Assembly (NCBI GenBank): GCA_036186865.1
Contig: AP025069.1
Coordinates: 12,054,918-12,118,917, forward strand
Origin: Eustoma russellianum
Lineage: Eukaryota; Streptophyta; Magnoliopsida; Gentianales; Gentianaceae
Reading direction: 5' to 3'
DNA: 64,000 nucleotides
Position numbers and translations under genes: made by a program. Positions 35,043 to 46,183 of this stretch are shown piece after piece. Under the pieces are notes generated by a model. That model worked only from the letters and a program-made list of their open reading frames with translations, searched no databases and was not told the origin of the DNA. The first letter of the stretch is position 1; every line of letters starts with the position of its first letter.

Positions 35043-36640
35043 GAGTAGCCTGAAATTATGCAAGCAAACAACGAAAGGAAAAACTAACACAAAGACAAAA
35101 GAAACATCGTTACATTAGTGAAATCAAAATCAATGTGTATGTTCCTCTCTCGCTCTTGTATAGTCACTCAAGTTTGTGCTTTTCCTCGGCCAATCTTGAG
35201 CTAGATACAACCAAAGCGAGATTCTCAAGTGGCTAACACAATCCATTGATCAATTGCACCTTTTTCTCCAATGCGTTAACCAAATTTCAGCAACTAATAA
35301 GCAAAGGTATCAAGCCAAGAACAAGACAATTTAACACACTTAACCTCCTAAGAATCAAGGAAAATGAGACCAAAAATTATGTCAAAGGCTGTGCCAAAGA
35401 AAACTAAGGGTTGCTCTGGGCAATCTTTAGTTAACCTTAGTCTTATGCAAATTAATCACAAGTTGTTGATTCAATTACAATAATCAAGTATCCAAGTGTA
35501 AAGATAATGAAGGATGTGGTGTTTTTGTGGATTCAAAAGGCACGGTTCTGGGACGTGAATGGAACTTGATATGCACAAAATATTATCAACAAACTTGATG
35601 CTCTCCTCACACCACTTGTATCACTCTTGTGTTTTTTTGGTAAATTAAGCTAGCTGGTTGTAGAAGAGGTGATCTAGACAAAAATGTCCAAACAAAGAAA
35701 AAAAAAGCAATTACGTACGTATACTAATTCAAAGAGGAAATCGCTGTTATACATGGTTTATTTTCACTTCTGCGCCTTATCATGGCCAATGATACACCGG
35801 AAGTGAATTTTCGCACCACAAAAAAATTGAACTTTGCTGGGATTGGCTACCACAAATTGGCTGGATAAAATAGTACATTAAGAAGATTTTCTTTTTCATG
35901 GATATCAAAGGAAGCCATCAAGTATATAGCATAGAACAAGAGTTTGTCTCGGCACAATTTTGTTTTTCTTCTGCTTCAGTTTCGAATCTGGGAATGGGTA
36001 TTTTTCGATGATATTTCCCGGCAAAAAAACAAATCCGTACTGCGCTGTCTTGGGTAGATTTCGGCCAAATAGTTTTTTTTGCCTCCAAGATTAGATCTTT
36101 GTGGCTAGGTTTGGTTTGAAGATGATGCCTTGGATACAAGAAAATTGCAACGCAAACAAAACAACAATGCAATCAAGTCACACAAGTCTAAGACCAACCA
36201 AAAGCTTCGTTAGCAACAAGATTTACGAGTGACACTAGGTAGCACTTTTAAGCAATGGACTACATTTATATGCTATGGCGGAATTTAAACCCTATCACAA
36301 TGAACCCTATTGTTAAGTGTGTTTAAAGATTTGATCTTTAAAGGTTAATCGCAAAACAATTGCAAAAAGAGCGAAACTATTTTTGCTAGAATCAAACTTT
36401 TGTGCCTGTGGCACATACTGTCCAATTTTGATTGACTGAAACTTGACCTCCCTTTTGTTGAAAAGGAACAAACTTTCGGTCAGGATACCCTCTTTTTTTA
36501 TAATAAGACAACACTTGAACTTGAGGGGGGAAAAAGAACTAGAGAACAAAGATGGGTGATGGACGTTTGGGAAATGAAGATGAAGACAACAAGGAAAACA
36601 AGAGAATGAAGGATATGCGAGTTGTAAAGAAGAAACCTTT
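35043..36640 (-). other. R9 untranslated leader
   Basis: Non-coding 1.6 kb with the 13-mer at 35083-35095, the 27-nt inverted repeat at 35404-35430 and the 28-nt block at 36195-36222, all on the minus strand. No gene was found. Confidence 0.72.
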
Positions 36641-36652
36641 GCTCTGATACCA
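36641..36652 (-). other. R9 primer-binding site (tRNA-iMet)
   Basis: gctctgatacca, the complement of TGGTATCAGAGC, three bases from the 5' LTR start at 36656. Confidence 0.9.
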
Positions 36653-36655
36653 CTT

Positions 36656-37931
36656 TGATACGATCTTGGATCGTATGGAATTGACGATCGCTTCTTTCAA
36701 CTCCAAAAGACACCTTTGATCACCCTTGCGTGAGACAATGGCGCCAACACCACCTTCTTGGACAAGAGAAATCAACAACGTCTACGTTGAGCAATTCGAA
36801 TCTCTCAATCCAACACGTCGTTCTGTATCCTTGGATTGTGATTCACCAACTAGGTTTGCTCAAACCTTGATTGGATATAGCCTTGATTTTACTTTGTGAA
36901 AACCAAAGGAAAAACACAAAGAAGCAGCACACGGGTTGCAATAAAAAAAACTGAAATTTCTTTTATTCTCAAAAATTCTCAACTTTTCTGCCGTTTTTGG
37001 CTTGACCATAATATAATACTATATTTTGATATTCCTAAAATTTGACTAATCAATCAAGTCCTTAGATCACTACCTATTAATCTAAATCAAATGTACATAA
37101 AAGATAAGTTAAAGCTAATCAAGGAAGATTACATAATTCAAATCCCTAAAATTTCGTGCTGGAATTACACCCTATCGGTTACTGGCTTATATCCGCTTCT
37201 AGACACTGAATTAGGGTTGGCACTCCTCAGCAAAGTTGTAGCTCATGAAATTCCTTGAATTTGGACTTTTGAAGAACCTTATTTGGACTCTTCTTGACAG
37301 AGATACGGGCCTCCAAAGATTAGGTACCCATCCAGTGATCTTCAGTACTTTCCATTCTAGACTCCCAACTTGCACCTGATTTCGGTCTAACTTGTAGCCC
37401 GAATTAGTAAAAGTGTAAAACATAGAAATCGTCACAAATTGAGTTATCTGAAACGTCCAAATGGTTTGAACCCATTTGGATTAGTACTCCGACCTAGGCA
37501 TCCAAAATACCGACTGGTGTCCGGCTGCCTTCCTGAAAAATAGAGACTCTTCAAGCCACTTTCCTTATTTAGCCTTGTCACCTTAGAAAACACTCAAAAA
37601 CGATAATTAGTACTATAAACACATATTACAAGTCTCTATAAAATATCCTAGACCATAAAAAGATAAAAGGAAAAACTAGACTCGATATTACGACGCCAAC
37701 GCATGAAATGACCATGTTGTCCTCTCACCAACCCTTACATCATATAATGTGCATTTAAACACTTAGACAATCAGATCATGACCTCAATAAACTTTGAAAA
37801 ATCATGCATATACATTCCTTGGCTCATCTTGTACATGTTTGAACAAGAAACGTCTAACTGTAGGATTACTAATAGTGCACAAGTTTCTTGTGTGTGTAGA
37901 ATGAAATGAGGATGCTCCTTGTGCCGCATCA
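36656..37931 (-). repeat. R9 5' LTR
   Basis: 1276 bp, almost the same as 32490-33764. The U5-end inverted repeat atacgatc-ttg-gatcgtat at 36658-36676 is perfect. The target-site copy ttaag follows at 37932-37936. Confidence 0.9.
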
Positions 37932-37936
37932 TTAAG

Positions 37937-38229
37937 TGTGTTAAATTGTCTTGTTCTTGGCTTAATACTTGCTTATTAGTTGCTGAAATTTGGATGACAC
38001 ATTGGAGAAAATGGTGCAATTGATCATCGGATTGTGTTAGCCACTTGAGAAGCTTGCTTTGGTTTTATCTAGCCCGAGATCGGCCGGAAAAGCACAAACT
38101 TGAGTGAATATACAAAAGCGAGAAAGGAGGCATACACTTTGATTTTGATTTTTACTAACGTAACAAAATCTCTTTTGTCTTTGTGTTAGTTTTTCCTTTC
38201 GTTGTTTGCTTGCATAATTTCAGTTACTC
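37937..38229 (+). other. R8 leader, second part
   Basis: Resumes after R9. The 13-mer tctttgtgttagt is at 38178-38190, 39 nt before the ORF start. Sequence closely follows R4 5500-5805. Confidence 0.72.
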
Positions 38230-39081
38230 ATGGATATCACGGAGGATGACATTAGGGACCTCTATCGTGCAACGATAGAAGGGTTATGTCAAGCTCATTT
38301 TACTTATGGAATTGCATATGATTTGTGTGATATGAGTGACGATTCTATTGTTGATATTGAGCATGATTCTTATGATGATGATGCTGAAATTTCAATTGAT
38401 ACACATGTTGTTCATGATGATAAAGTTGATGTGTCGAATGAACATGACTTACATGATAAGCTTCTTGACTTGCATGATCCTAAATTGTTTAAATCCGGTT
38501 TGTCTGAATCTGACGATGTTTTGCACTCTAAAGTGTGTGAACCTGATAAGAAATCGCATGTTGGCTTCCATGATCATATTGAAGTTGAACATAACTGTGT
38601 GAAGTTCTTAGAACGTAATTCTGACATTCGTAAGAAACTTCTAGCACAAAAAGAACATAACTTTGAGATCCTTGCAGAAGTAGAAGAACAAAAGGTACAC
38701 ATATTAGACTTCCTTAATAAATTGCAAAGTCTTAGGAGACTTGTTGATGTTCATCGTGTTCATATGCATGAGTCTGACTTGCGTGATGAAAGTGATGAGC
38801 TTGAATCTAAAGTTGTTTGTGCTACACATGACTCACATGATTTGCTTGATTTACATACTGATTTACAAGATGATTTGAGTGACGTTTCAAGTGAGAATAA
38901 TGATTTCTTAGATCATAAACATGATAACGTTGAGAGGCATGAATGGGTTGTCTATAATAATCCTTTGTTTGAGTGCCTTGAAAGTGACATTCCATCCCAT
39001 GAAAATTCTATTTTGCGTCCATATGAATCTGAAATTCCACTTGACGTTACGTGTACACTGATTTTGAAGATGATAATCTAA
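38230..39081 (+). CDS. R8 acidic His/Asp-rich protein, unknown function
   Basis: 283 residues, starting MDITEDDIRDLYRATIEGL, a close homologue of the R9 protein. It has the same Asp/His-rich N-terminus (EHDSYDDDAEISIDTH, SNEHDLHDKLLDLHD), charged Leu-rich middle and acidic end. One base is missing near 39050 relative to R9 (acgtgtacactg against acgctgcacactg), so the frame ends early at 39081 and the homologous continuation is in another phase at 39051-39505. No known domain was recognised. Confidence 0.75.
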   Translation: MDITEDDIRDLYRATIEGLCQAHFTYGIAYDLCDMSDDSIVDIEHDSYDDDAEISIDTHVVHDDKVDVSNEHDLHDKLLDLHDPKLFKSGLSESDDVLHSKVCEPDKKSHVGFHDHIEVEHNCVKFLERNSDIRKKLLAQKEHNFEILAEVEEQKVHILDFLNKLQSLRRLVDVHRVHMHESDLRDESDELESKVVCATHDSHDLLDLHTDLQDDLSDVSSENNDFLDHKHDNVERHEWVVYNNPLFECLESDIPSHENSILRPYESEIPLDVTCTLILKMII

Positions 39082-39505
39082 ATGTTAGTGACGATTCATG
39101 CTTTCTTGAGCATGATAGTTCAAATACCTTTGGTTTGGAAGTTCTAAAGAGCGTACAAGGTATGTTGTTTATTCCTCATGTTTTACATACTCTCTCTTTC
39201 ATGCATGATAAATCTTATGTGAGGAGTTTTATACCTATCTTGTTAGTGCATCCTAAACATATTAGAAAGAGGTGCTTGTTGCTAAGTGTTCATGTAAATA
39301 TGTGTGACGATGTGATATTATTTGTGCATGTCTTCATTCAATTGATTGCTCATCCTAAGCATGATAGACTTAAATTATGCATGATCATTGCACTTGGTTT
39401 GCTTGAACTTGTATCTTACATAGTTTATGAGTCATTTGTGGAGTATCCGTCTTATCCATTTGTGTGTTTAGATTCGAGGTCGAATCTTTTTGAGGAGGGA
39501 GGGAA
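39051..39505 (+). pseudogene. R8 C-terminal region with HPKH motifs (shifted frame)
   Basis: Continues the R8 protein after the one-base deletion. It contains an acidic segment homologous to the end of the R9 ORF, the hydrophobic stretch GMLFIPHVLHTLSFMH, then VHPKHIRKRCLLLSVHV and AHPKHDRLKL, then VSYIVYESFVEYPSYPF and DSRSNLFEEGG. The last motif is encoded by the purine tract at 39492-39505, as in gypsy pol genes, and the open frame runs on to 39638 inside the LTR. Function unknown. Confidence 0.65.
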
Positions 39506-40799
39506 TAATGCGATTCAAGGAGCCCTAAATGTACAAACTTCACAAACAAGGGCCTTGAACATACTAACTCCACAAACAAGAAGCTTTTGCATAAATAGAA
39601 GATGTAAACTAAAGAGCTTCTTGTTCAAACATATGTAAGATGAGCCAAGGAATGTAGATGCATGATTTTTCTATGTTTATTGATGCCATAATTTGATTGT
39701 CCTTGAGTTTATTGCATATCATATGATGTAAGGGTTGGTGGGAGGGCAGGATGGTCATTTCATGCGTTGTCGTTGTAATATCGAGTCTAGTTGTTTGCGT
39801 TGTCTTTGTTTTAGGTCTAGGATATTTTATAGAGTCTTGTAATATGTGTTTATAGTGCTAATTACTGTTTTTAAGTGTTTTCTAAGGTGACAAGGCTAAA
39901 TAAGGAAAGTGGCTTGAAGAGTCCCTAACTTTCAGGAAGGCAGCCGGACACAAGTCGGTATTTTGGACGCCTAGGTCGGAGTACTAATCCAAATGGGTCC
40001 AAACCACTTGGAGGTCTTAGATAACTCAATTTGGGATGATTTTCATGTGTTACACGTTTTCTAATTCGGGCTACAAGATGGACCGAAATCAGGTGCAAGT
40101 TGGGAGTCCAGAATAGAAAGTACTGAAGTTCACTGGATGGATACCTAATCTTTGGAGGCCCGTATCTCTGTCAATAAGAGTACAAATGAGGTGATTCAAG
40201 AGCCCAAAATCAAGGAAATGTCATGAGCTACAACTTTACTGAAGAGTGTGAACCCTAATTCGGTGTCTATAAGCGGATATAAGCCAGTAACCGACATGGT
40301 GTAATTCCAGTGCGAGATTTTAGGGATTTGAGTTATGCAATTTTTCCTTGATTAGATTTGACTTATCTTTTATGTAAATTTGATTTAGATTGATAGGTAG
40401 TATTCTAAGGACTTTGATTGATTAGTAAAATTTTAGGAATACCAAAATATAGCTTTATATTAGGGTCAAAAAACGGCAGCATAGTTTTCAGAATAAAAAT
40501 TTCAGTTTTTGTTTCAACCGTGTGTTGCCTTTGTTTTGTGTTTTTCCTTTGGTTTTCACAAAGTAAAATAAAGGCTAGATCCAATCAAGGTTTTAGCAAA
40601 CCTAGTTGGTGAATCACAATCCAAGGATACGGAACGACGTGTTGGATTGGGAGATTCGAATTGCTCAACGTAGACGTTGTTGATTTCTCTTGTCCAAGAA
40701 GGTGGTGTTGGCGTCATTGTCCCACGCAACAGTGATCAAAGGTGTCTTTTGGAGTTGAAAGAAGTGATCGTCAATTCCATACGATCCAAGATCGTATCA
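39506..40799 (+). repeat. R8 3' LTR
   Basis: 1294 bp, starting taatgcgattc where the 5' LTR has tgatgcgattc, so the terminal TG is TA. Ends gatcgtatca, with the perfect inverted repeat at 40779-40797. Followed by target-site copy tttgg. Confidence 0.9.
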
Positions 40800-40804
40800 T
40801 TTGG

Positions 40805-41473
40805 ACTCTTCTTGACAGAGATACGGGCCTCCAAAGATTAGGTATCCATCCAGTGAACTTCAGTACTTTCTGGACTCCCAACTTGTACCTGATTTTGGTA
40901 CATCTTGTAGCCCGAATTAGCAAGTGTAAAACATGAAAATCGTCCCAAATTGAGTTTTCTAACGCCTCCAAGTGGTTTGAACTCATTTGAACATGTTTTC
41001 CGACCTGTGCATCAAAAATACCGAACTGTGTCCGGCTGCCTTCCTGAAAAATAGGGATTCTCCAAGCCACTTTCCTTATCTAGCCTTGTCACCTTAGAAA
41101 ACACTCAAAAACGATAATTAGCACTATAAACACATATTACATGACTCTATAAAATATCCTAGACCTAAAACAAAGACAACGCAAACAACTAGACTCGATA
41201 TTACAACGACAATGCATGAAATGACCATCCTGCCCTCTCACAAGCATTTACATCTTATGATATGCATTAAACATGAGGACAATCAAATCATGACCTCAAT
41301 AAACATAGAAAAATCAGGCATCTACATTTCTTGGCTCATCTTGTACATGTTTGAACAAGAAGCTCTTTAGTTTACATCTTCTATTTGTGCAAAAGCTTCT
41401 TGTTTGTGGAGTTTGTATGTTCAAGGCCCTTGTTTGTGAAGTTTGTATGTTTAGGGCTCCTTGAATTGCATCA
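40805..41473 (-). repeat. R7 3' LTR, inner part
   Basis: Continues 28852-29483 after R8 is removed and ends ttgcatca at 41473. Total R7 3' LTR length is 1301 bp against 1306 bp for its 5' LTR (44873-46178). Confidence 0.88.
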
Positions 41474-42338
41474 TTCCCTCCCTCCTCAAAAGGATTCGAC
41501 CTCGAATCTAAACACACAAATGGATAAGAGGGACACTCCACAAATGACTCATAAACTATGTAAGATACAAGTTGAAGCAAACCAAGTGTAATGATCATAC
41601 ATAATTTAAGTCTACCATGCTTAGGATGACCATGTATTCCCATGATGACACATCTAGACATCAATAAATACCTCTTCCTAACATGTTTAGGGTGCACAAA
41701 GACATACTCCTCAAACTCTAACTGAATAAATGCATATATAGAATCATGAACAAGTAAAAGATGATGGCAAAGAGATAAATAAGGAGTAGAGTCATACCTC
41801 TTTTGTATCTTCACTTTCACATGTTTAGGATGCATTAACAAAGCACAAGTGAGACACTTATGAAGCTTCCAAAAAAGACTTATCACACACTAGAACACGA
41901 CTCCACGTCAATACAAACCTCTTCTTGATGTGTTTAGGGTGTATAGTCATGCTTCTCTCAATCAAACATGAATGTGTAGGATGCAACCAAAATCCATCAT
42001 GCAAGGAAGAGTCGAACTCAATCAATACATAGACCAACAATTTATCATGGCAAACAAAGTCACAAGTCACCATGATTTGGAATGGGAAACAAGACAATGT
42101 GATATGGCATCTCTCATGAGCAAACATGGCATGAATCATCCTATGAACAAGCATACTGTGGGAATGGATCATGCTAAAGGCCGTGTGCGTATAATGCATA
42201 TGAAAAGGGTCATGAAAACAATGTAGACTAGGCACTTCAACACATACTTTAAAAGATTTAGCAACAACCGATCCAACACTCTTAACTATCAACTCAGGTT
42301 CATCCAACTTAGATGCATCTGATTCATCATTTAAATCA
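41474..42338 (-). pseudogene. R7 His-rich region with four HPKH motifs
   Basis: Two overlapping minus-strand frames (41858-42307 and 41314-41886, the latter running into the LTR) appear to be one broken coding region. Motifs in order are IHPKHIKKRFVL, MHPKHVKVKI, VHPKHVRKRYLL and GHPKHGRLKL, then VSYIVYESFVECPSYPF and DSRSNPFEEGG at the polypurine tract (41474-41487). The N-terminal part has many His and Met (PFHMHYTHTAFSMIHSHSM). R8 and R9 carry only two of these motifs. The product is unknown. The frame is shifted by one base from the preceding Gag-like frame near 42340. Confidence 0.65.
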
Positions 42339-43184
42339 TCATCTATCTAATTCATGTGACACAAGTTCAAATTCAGGTCTTAACTCAAGATTGCACGATA
42401 CATGTGGTGAACAAAAATCAAGACAAATAGGCGATGCTACTTCAACATGTAAATCATCCTCATGTTCACTGGTTTTCTCACGCAATTCAACCAAGATTTT
42501 GCCATGCAATTCAGCTATATTATCATGCAATTCATGCTCGTTAGATGCATTAACTTTGACCTCATTCAAGTCATGTGGGAATATATCAACTTTCGGTTTT
42601 GTGTTAGCATCAACTTTAGGCACAATTTCAGCTTTTTGCTCCTTTTTAGAAACAATTTCAGCTTTTCCACGCTTATGCATTTTAGCAAAAAAATCATCCA
42701 TGCCCTTCTTAAATTTTATCCTATTTTCAACGTTGGTTGCATGCTCAAGTGCTTCATATCTACAATGTATCATTTTATGTGCTATCTCTTTATTTAACCC
42801 AGCAATGAATCTAATCATGGTTAATTCTTCAACCTCTTCAATGTAAGCATAACACAAGTCATCTAGCAATTCATTGTAATATGATTCAATATCTTTATCA
42901 TGTTGTGAATAATTTTGAAACTTAGGAACTTTGCAACGCCAATTTCTTACCCAAATACCATTTGATTTTCCAAAGGTAATCATGCGTTTTTCAACCTCGT
43001 TGTAGTCACGCTCATAACACATGACTCCCCAAATGGTGCCAACCAACTCTTCAACTTGTGAACTTTGTTGATTCAAGGTTCTCCAATCCAATTCTTCCAC
43101 CTATTGGAGATTTCTTGGAATTTCTACAACACCTTTTGACAGTTCAGCCCTTGTCTCCTCATCTACGGCATTGGTCGACGACAT
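42339..43184 (-). pseudogene. R7 Gag-like protein, degraded
   Basis: The start at 43184 reads MSSTNAVDEETRAEL, related to the R4 Gag start, and lies 41 nt after the leader box. An in-frame TAG (43103-43101) interrupts it; the next Met is at 43100. The capsid-like core DIESYYNELLDDLCYAYIEE followed by MIRFIAGLNKEI and NVENRIKFK aligns with the R4 core SVDEYFKEL...MARFLGGLNREI...QQIERQLK. No zinc knuckle follows. The tail becomes acidic and His-rich with SNEHELHDNIAELHG, a phrase shared with R8 and R9. This links the pol-less elements to a gypsy gag. Confidence 0.75.
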
Positions 43185-44857
43185 GTTTTCACCTGAAATG
43201 AAATAAAGAAGACAAGAAAAGAAAAACTAACACAAAGACAAAAGAGATTTCGTTACGTTAGTGAAAATCAAAATCAACGTGTGTGTTCCTCTCTCGCTCT
43301 TGTATAGTCACTTAAATTTGTGCTTTCCTCGGCCAATCTTGAGCTAGATACAACCAAAGCAAGCTTCTCAAGTGGCTAACACAATCCGATGATCAATTGC
43401 ACCTTTTTCTCCAATGTGTCACCCAAATTTCAGAAACTAATAAGCAAAGGTATCAAGCCAAGTAACAAGACAATTTAACACACTTAACCTTCTACGAATC
43501 GAAGAAAAATGAGACCAAAATATTATGTCAAAGGCTGAGCCAAAGAAAACTAGGGGTTGCCCTGGGCAATCTTTAGATAACCTTAGCCTTATGCAAATTG
43601 ATTGCAAGTTGTTGATTTAATTACAACTATCAAGTATCCAAGAATAAACAAGGAATTGTGTAGGGGCTGAGGTATGGATGTCTCAGCTTCGTATGATATA
43701 ATGATTTACTTGATATGCAACAATATTTATCAACAACTTAGCTTGATTTTGTCCAGCAACTTAGGGCAAACCGTAGGTTATGTGAATGGGTTTTTGTCCC
43801 ACAAACTTGATGGAAGGTCTTATCTGACATTATGAAAGTTTAGAGCCAACAAAGACATGCTTTTGTTGGACCATTTAAATAAAGAAATGACTGAGCTGTT
43901 TGTGCTACACCTTTTTTTGTATCTTTTGCTTTAGTTTTCGATCTGAGAATGGATATTTTCCGACGATATTTCCGGGCGAAAACAAAACAGTATCGCAGCG
44001 GTCTTGGGTAGATTTTGGCCAAACAGTTTTTTTGTTCCAAGGTTAGGCCTTTTATGGGCTAGGTTTGGTTTGAAGATAATGCCTTGGATACAAGAAAATT
44101 GCAACGCAAACCAAGCAACAATGCAATCAAGTCACACAAGTTTAAAATCAACTAAAAGCTTCGTTAGCAACAAGATTTTACGTGTGACTAGGTAGCACTT
44201 TTAAGCAATGGACTTGATTTATATGTTATGGTTGAATATAAACCCTAACACAATGAACCCTATTGTCAAGTGTGTGAAGATTTGATTTTGAATGGTTTGG
44301 AGAGAAAATATGGGTGCGCGGGCAACTTTCCTGTTGGTTTGCACAACCTGCCGAGACAAAGAAGCCAACCTTTTTCTTGTTTGGTTTGGAGTGCAGCGTG
44401 CTGTTTTGACAAAAGAAAAGGATGTAGCTTTTTTTTTCAGAATTTTTTTAATAGTGCAACGTAAAACCTCAATTACAACAATACTCCAAGAAGATCACTT
44501 TCAAATCTACATTCGGAAACAAGTATTTTGGAATTGCATCTTTCTCTTTACATACCATAAGATTTGGACAAATTTCCCACAAGTCGCTGAAGAAGATAAG
44601 CACCTTTTAATATGCCAGCGAACTATCCCCGACCAAACTATAAGAACGAAATGTAACCATAGGAGTTCGTAACTCTTGATACTGAATGTGACACGAATCT
44701 AAAAGATGTGACCTTTTTTTTAATTAAGACGACAATTGTAATTGAGAAGAAAAAATAAAGGAACAAAGATGGGGAACGGACGCTTCGGTACGAGGAAGGA
44801 AACAGTGAGAAAAACACAAGAAAGTAAAGGATATGCGAGTTGTAAAGAAGAAACCTG
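43185..44857 (-). other. R7 untranslated leader
   Basis: Non-coding. On the minus strand it has the 13-mer at 43226-43238, the 27-nt inverted repeat at 43550-43576 and the 28-nt block at 44149-44176. No gene was found in the short frames around 43840-44672. Confidence 0.72.
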
Positions 44858-44869
44858 GCTCTGATACCA
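44858..44869 (-). other. R7 primer-binding site (tRNA-iMet)
   Basis: gctctgatacca, the complement of TGGTATCAGAGC, three bases from the 5' LTR start at 44873. Confidence 0.9.
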
Positions 44870-44872
44870 CTT

Positions 44873-46178
44873 TGATAAGATCTTAGATCGTATTGAATTG
44901 ACGATCGCTTCTTTCAACTCCAAAAGACACCTTTGATCAACCCTTGCGTGGGACAATGACGCAAACACCACTTTCTTGGACAAGAGAAGTCAACAACATC
45001 TACGTCGAGCAATTCGAATCTCCCAATCCAACACGTCGTTCCATATCCTTGGATTGTGATTCACCAACTAGGTTTGCTCAAACCTTGATTGGACCTAGCC
45101 TTGATCTTAATTTGTAAAAACCAAAGGAAAACACAAGACTTCAACACACGGCTGCACAAACTGCTGGAGTTCTGAAATTGAAATTCTGAAAATTCTATCT
45201 TCTAGGATGCCGTTTTTCTTCAAGATATAATGCCATATTCTTCTACTCCTAAAAGTTAACTAATCAATAAAATTCCTAAGAATACTACCTATCAATCTTA
45301 ATCAAATTTACATAAAAGATAAGTCAAAGCTAATCAAGGATGATTACATAACTCAAATCCCTAAAATCTCGCACTGGAATTACACCCTGTCGGTTACTGG
45401 CTTATAGCTGCTTCTAGACGCCAAATTAGGGTTTGCACTCTTCATAAAAGTTGTAGATCACAAATTTTCATTGAATTTGGGCTTTTGAATTACCTCATCT
45501 GGACTCTTCTTGACAGGGATACGGGCCTCCAAAGATTAGGTATTCATCCAGTGAACTTCAGTACTTTCCGTTCTGGACTCCCAACTTGCACCTGATTTCG
45601 GTCCATCTCGTAGCCCGAATTAGCAAAAGTGTAAAACATGAAAATCGTCCCAAATTGAGTTTTCTAACGCCTCCTAGTGGCTTGAACTCATTTGAACATG
45701 TTTTCCGACTTGTGCATCAAAAATACCGAGCTGTGTCCGGCTGCCTTCCTGAAAAATAGGGATTCTCCAAGCCACTTTCTTTATCTAGCCTTGTCACCTT
45801 AGAAAACACTCAAAAACGATAATTAGCACTATAAACACATATTACATGACTCTATAAAATATCCTAGACCTAAAACAAAGGCAACGCAAACAACTAGACT
45901 CGATATTACAACGATAATGCATGAAATGACCATCCTGCCCTCCCACAAGCATTTACATCTTATGATATGCATTAAACACGAGGACAATCAAATCATGACC
46001 TCAATAAACATAGAAAAATCAGGCATCTATATTCCTTGGCTCATCTTGTACATGTTTGAACAAGAAGCTCTTTAGTTTACATCTTCTATTTGTGCAAAAG
46101 CTTCTTGTTTGTGGAGTTTGTATGTTCAAGGCCCTTGTTTGTGAAGTTTGTATGTTTATGACTCCTTGAATTGCATCA
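44873..46178 (-). repeat. R7 5' LTR
   Basis: 1306 bp from tgataagatc to ttgcatca, followed by target-site copy catat (46179-46183). Confidence 0.9.
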
Positions 46179-46183
46179 CATAT

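Larger units (their letters stand above)
32490..37931 (-). mobile_element. R9: complete non-autonomous G2 element with His/Asp-rich ORF
   Basis: A 5442-bp element with LTRs 32490-33764 (1275 bp) and 36656-37931 (1276 bp) and target-site duplication ttaag (32485-32489, 37932-37936). It is the innermost, hence youngest, insertion on its line. The interior (2.9 kb) has a 1.6-kb leader and one reading-frame region related to that of R8 (about 90% identical residues over the first hundred, by eye). No Gag core and no pol domain are present, so movement would need enzymes supplied by another element such as the R4 lineage. Confidence 0.92.
29484..40799 (+). mobile_element. R8: non-autonomous G2 element with His/Asp-rich ORF, split by R9
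   Basis: LTRs 29484-30787 (1304 bp) and 39506-40799 (1294 bp), target-site duplication tttgg (29479-29483, 40800-40804). Own sequence is about 5.9 kb. After removing R9 (TSD ttaag) the interior is a leader, one long acidic reading frame and a polypurine tract, with no pol domain. The frame has a one-base deletion near 39050. It inserted inside the 3' LTR of R7. Confidence 0.9.
28852..46178 (-). mobile_element. R7: non-autonomous G2 element with Gag remnant, split by R8
   Basis: The 3' LTR is 28852-29483 plus 40805-41473 (divided by R8), and the 5' LTR is 44873-46178. The target-site duplication is catat (28847-28851, 46179-46183). Own sequence is about 6 kb. The 3.4-kb interior has no PR, RT, RH or IN. 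It carries a degraded Gag-like frame followed by a His-rich region with HPKH motifs. Leader, primer site, LTR ends and polypurine tract match R4. The outer LTR base pair is TT in place of TG at 28852. Confidence 0.88.

Noticed and set aside
38336..38602. Met/Leu-rich frame inside the R8 ORF (and 34670-34936 in R9) as a membrane protein
   Set aside because: It is the shifted-frame shadow of gat/gac-rich codons of the acidic protein.
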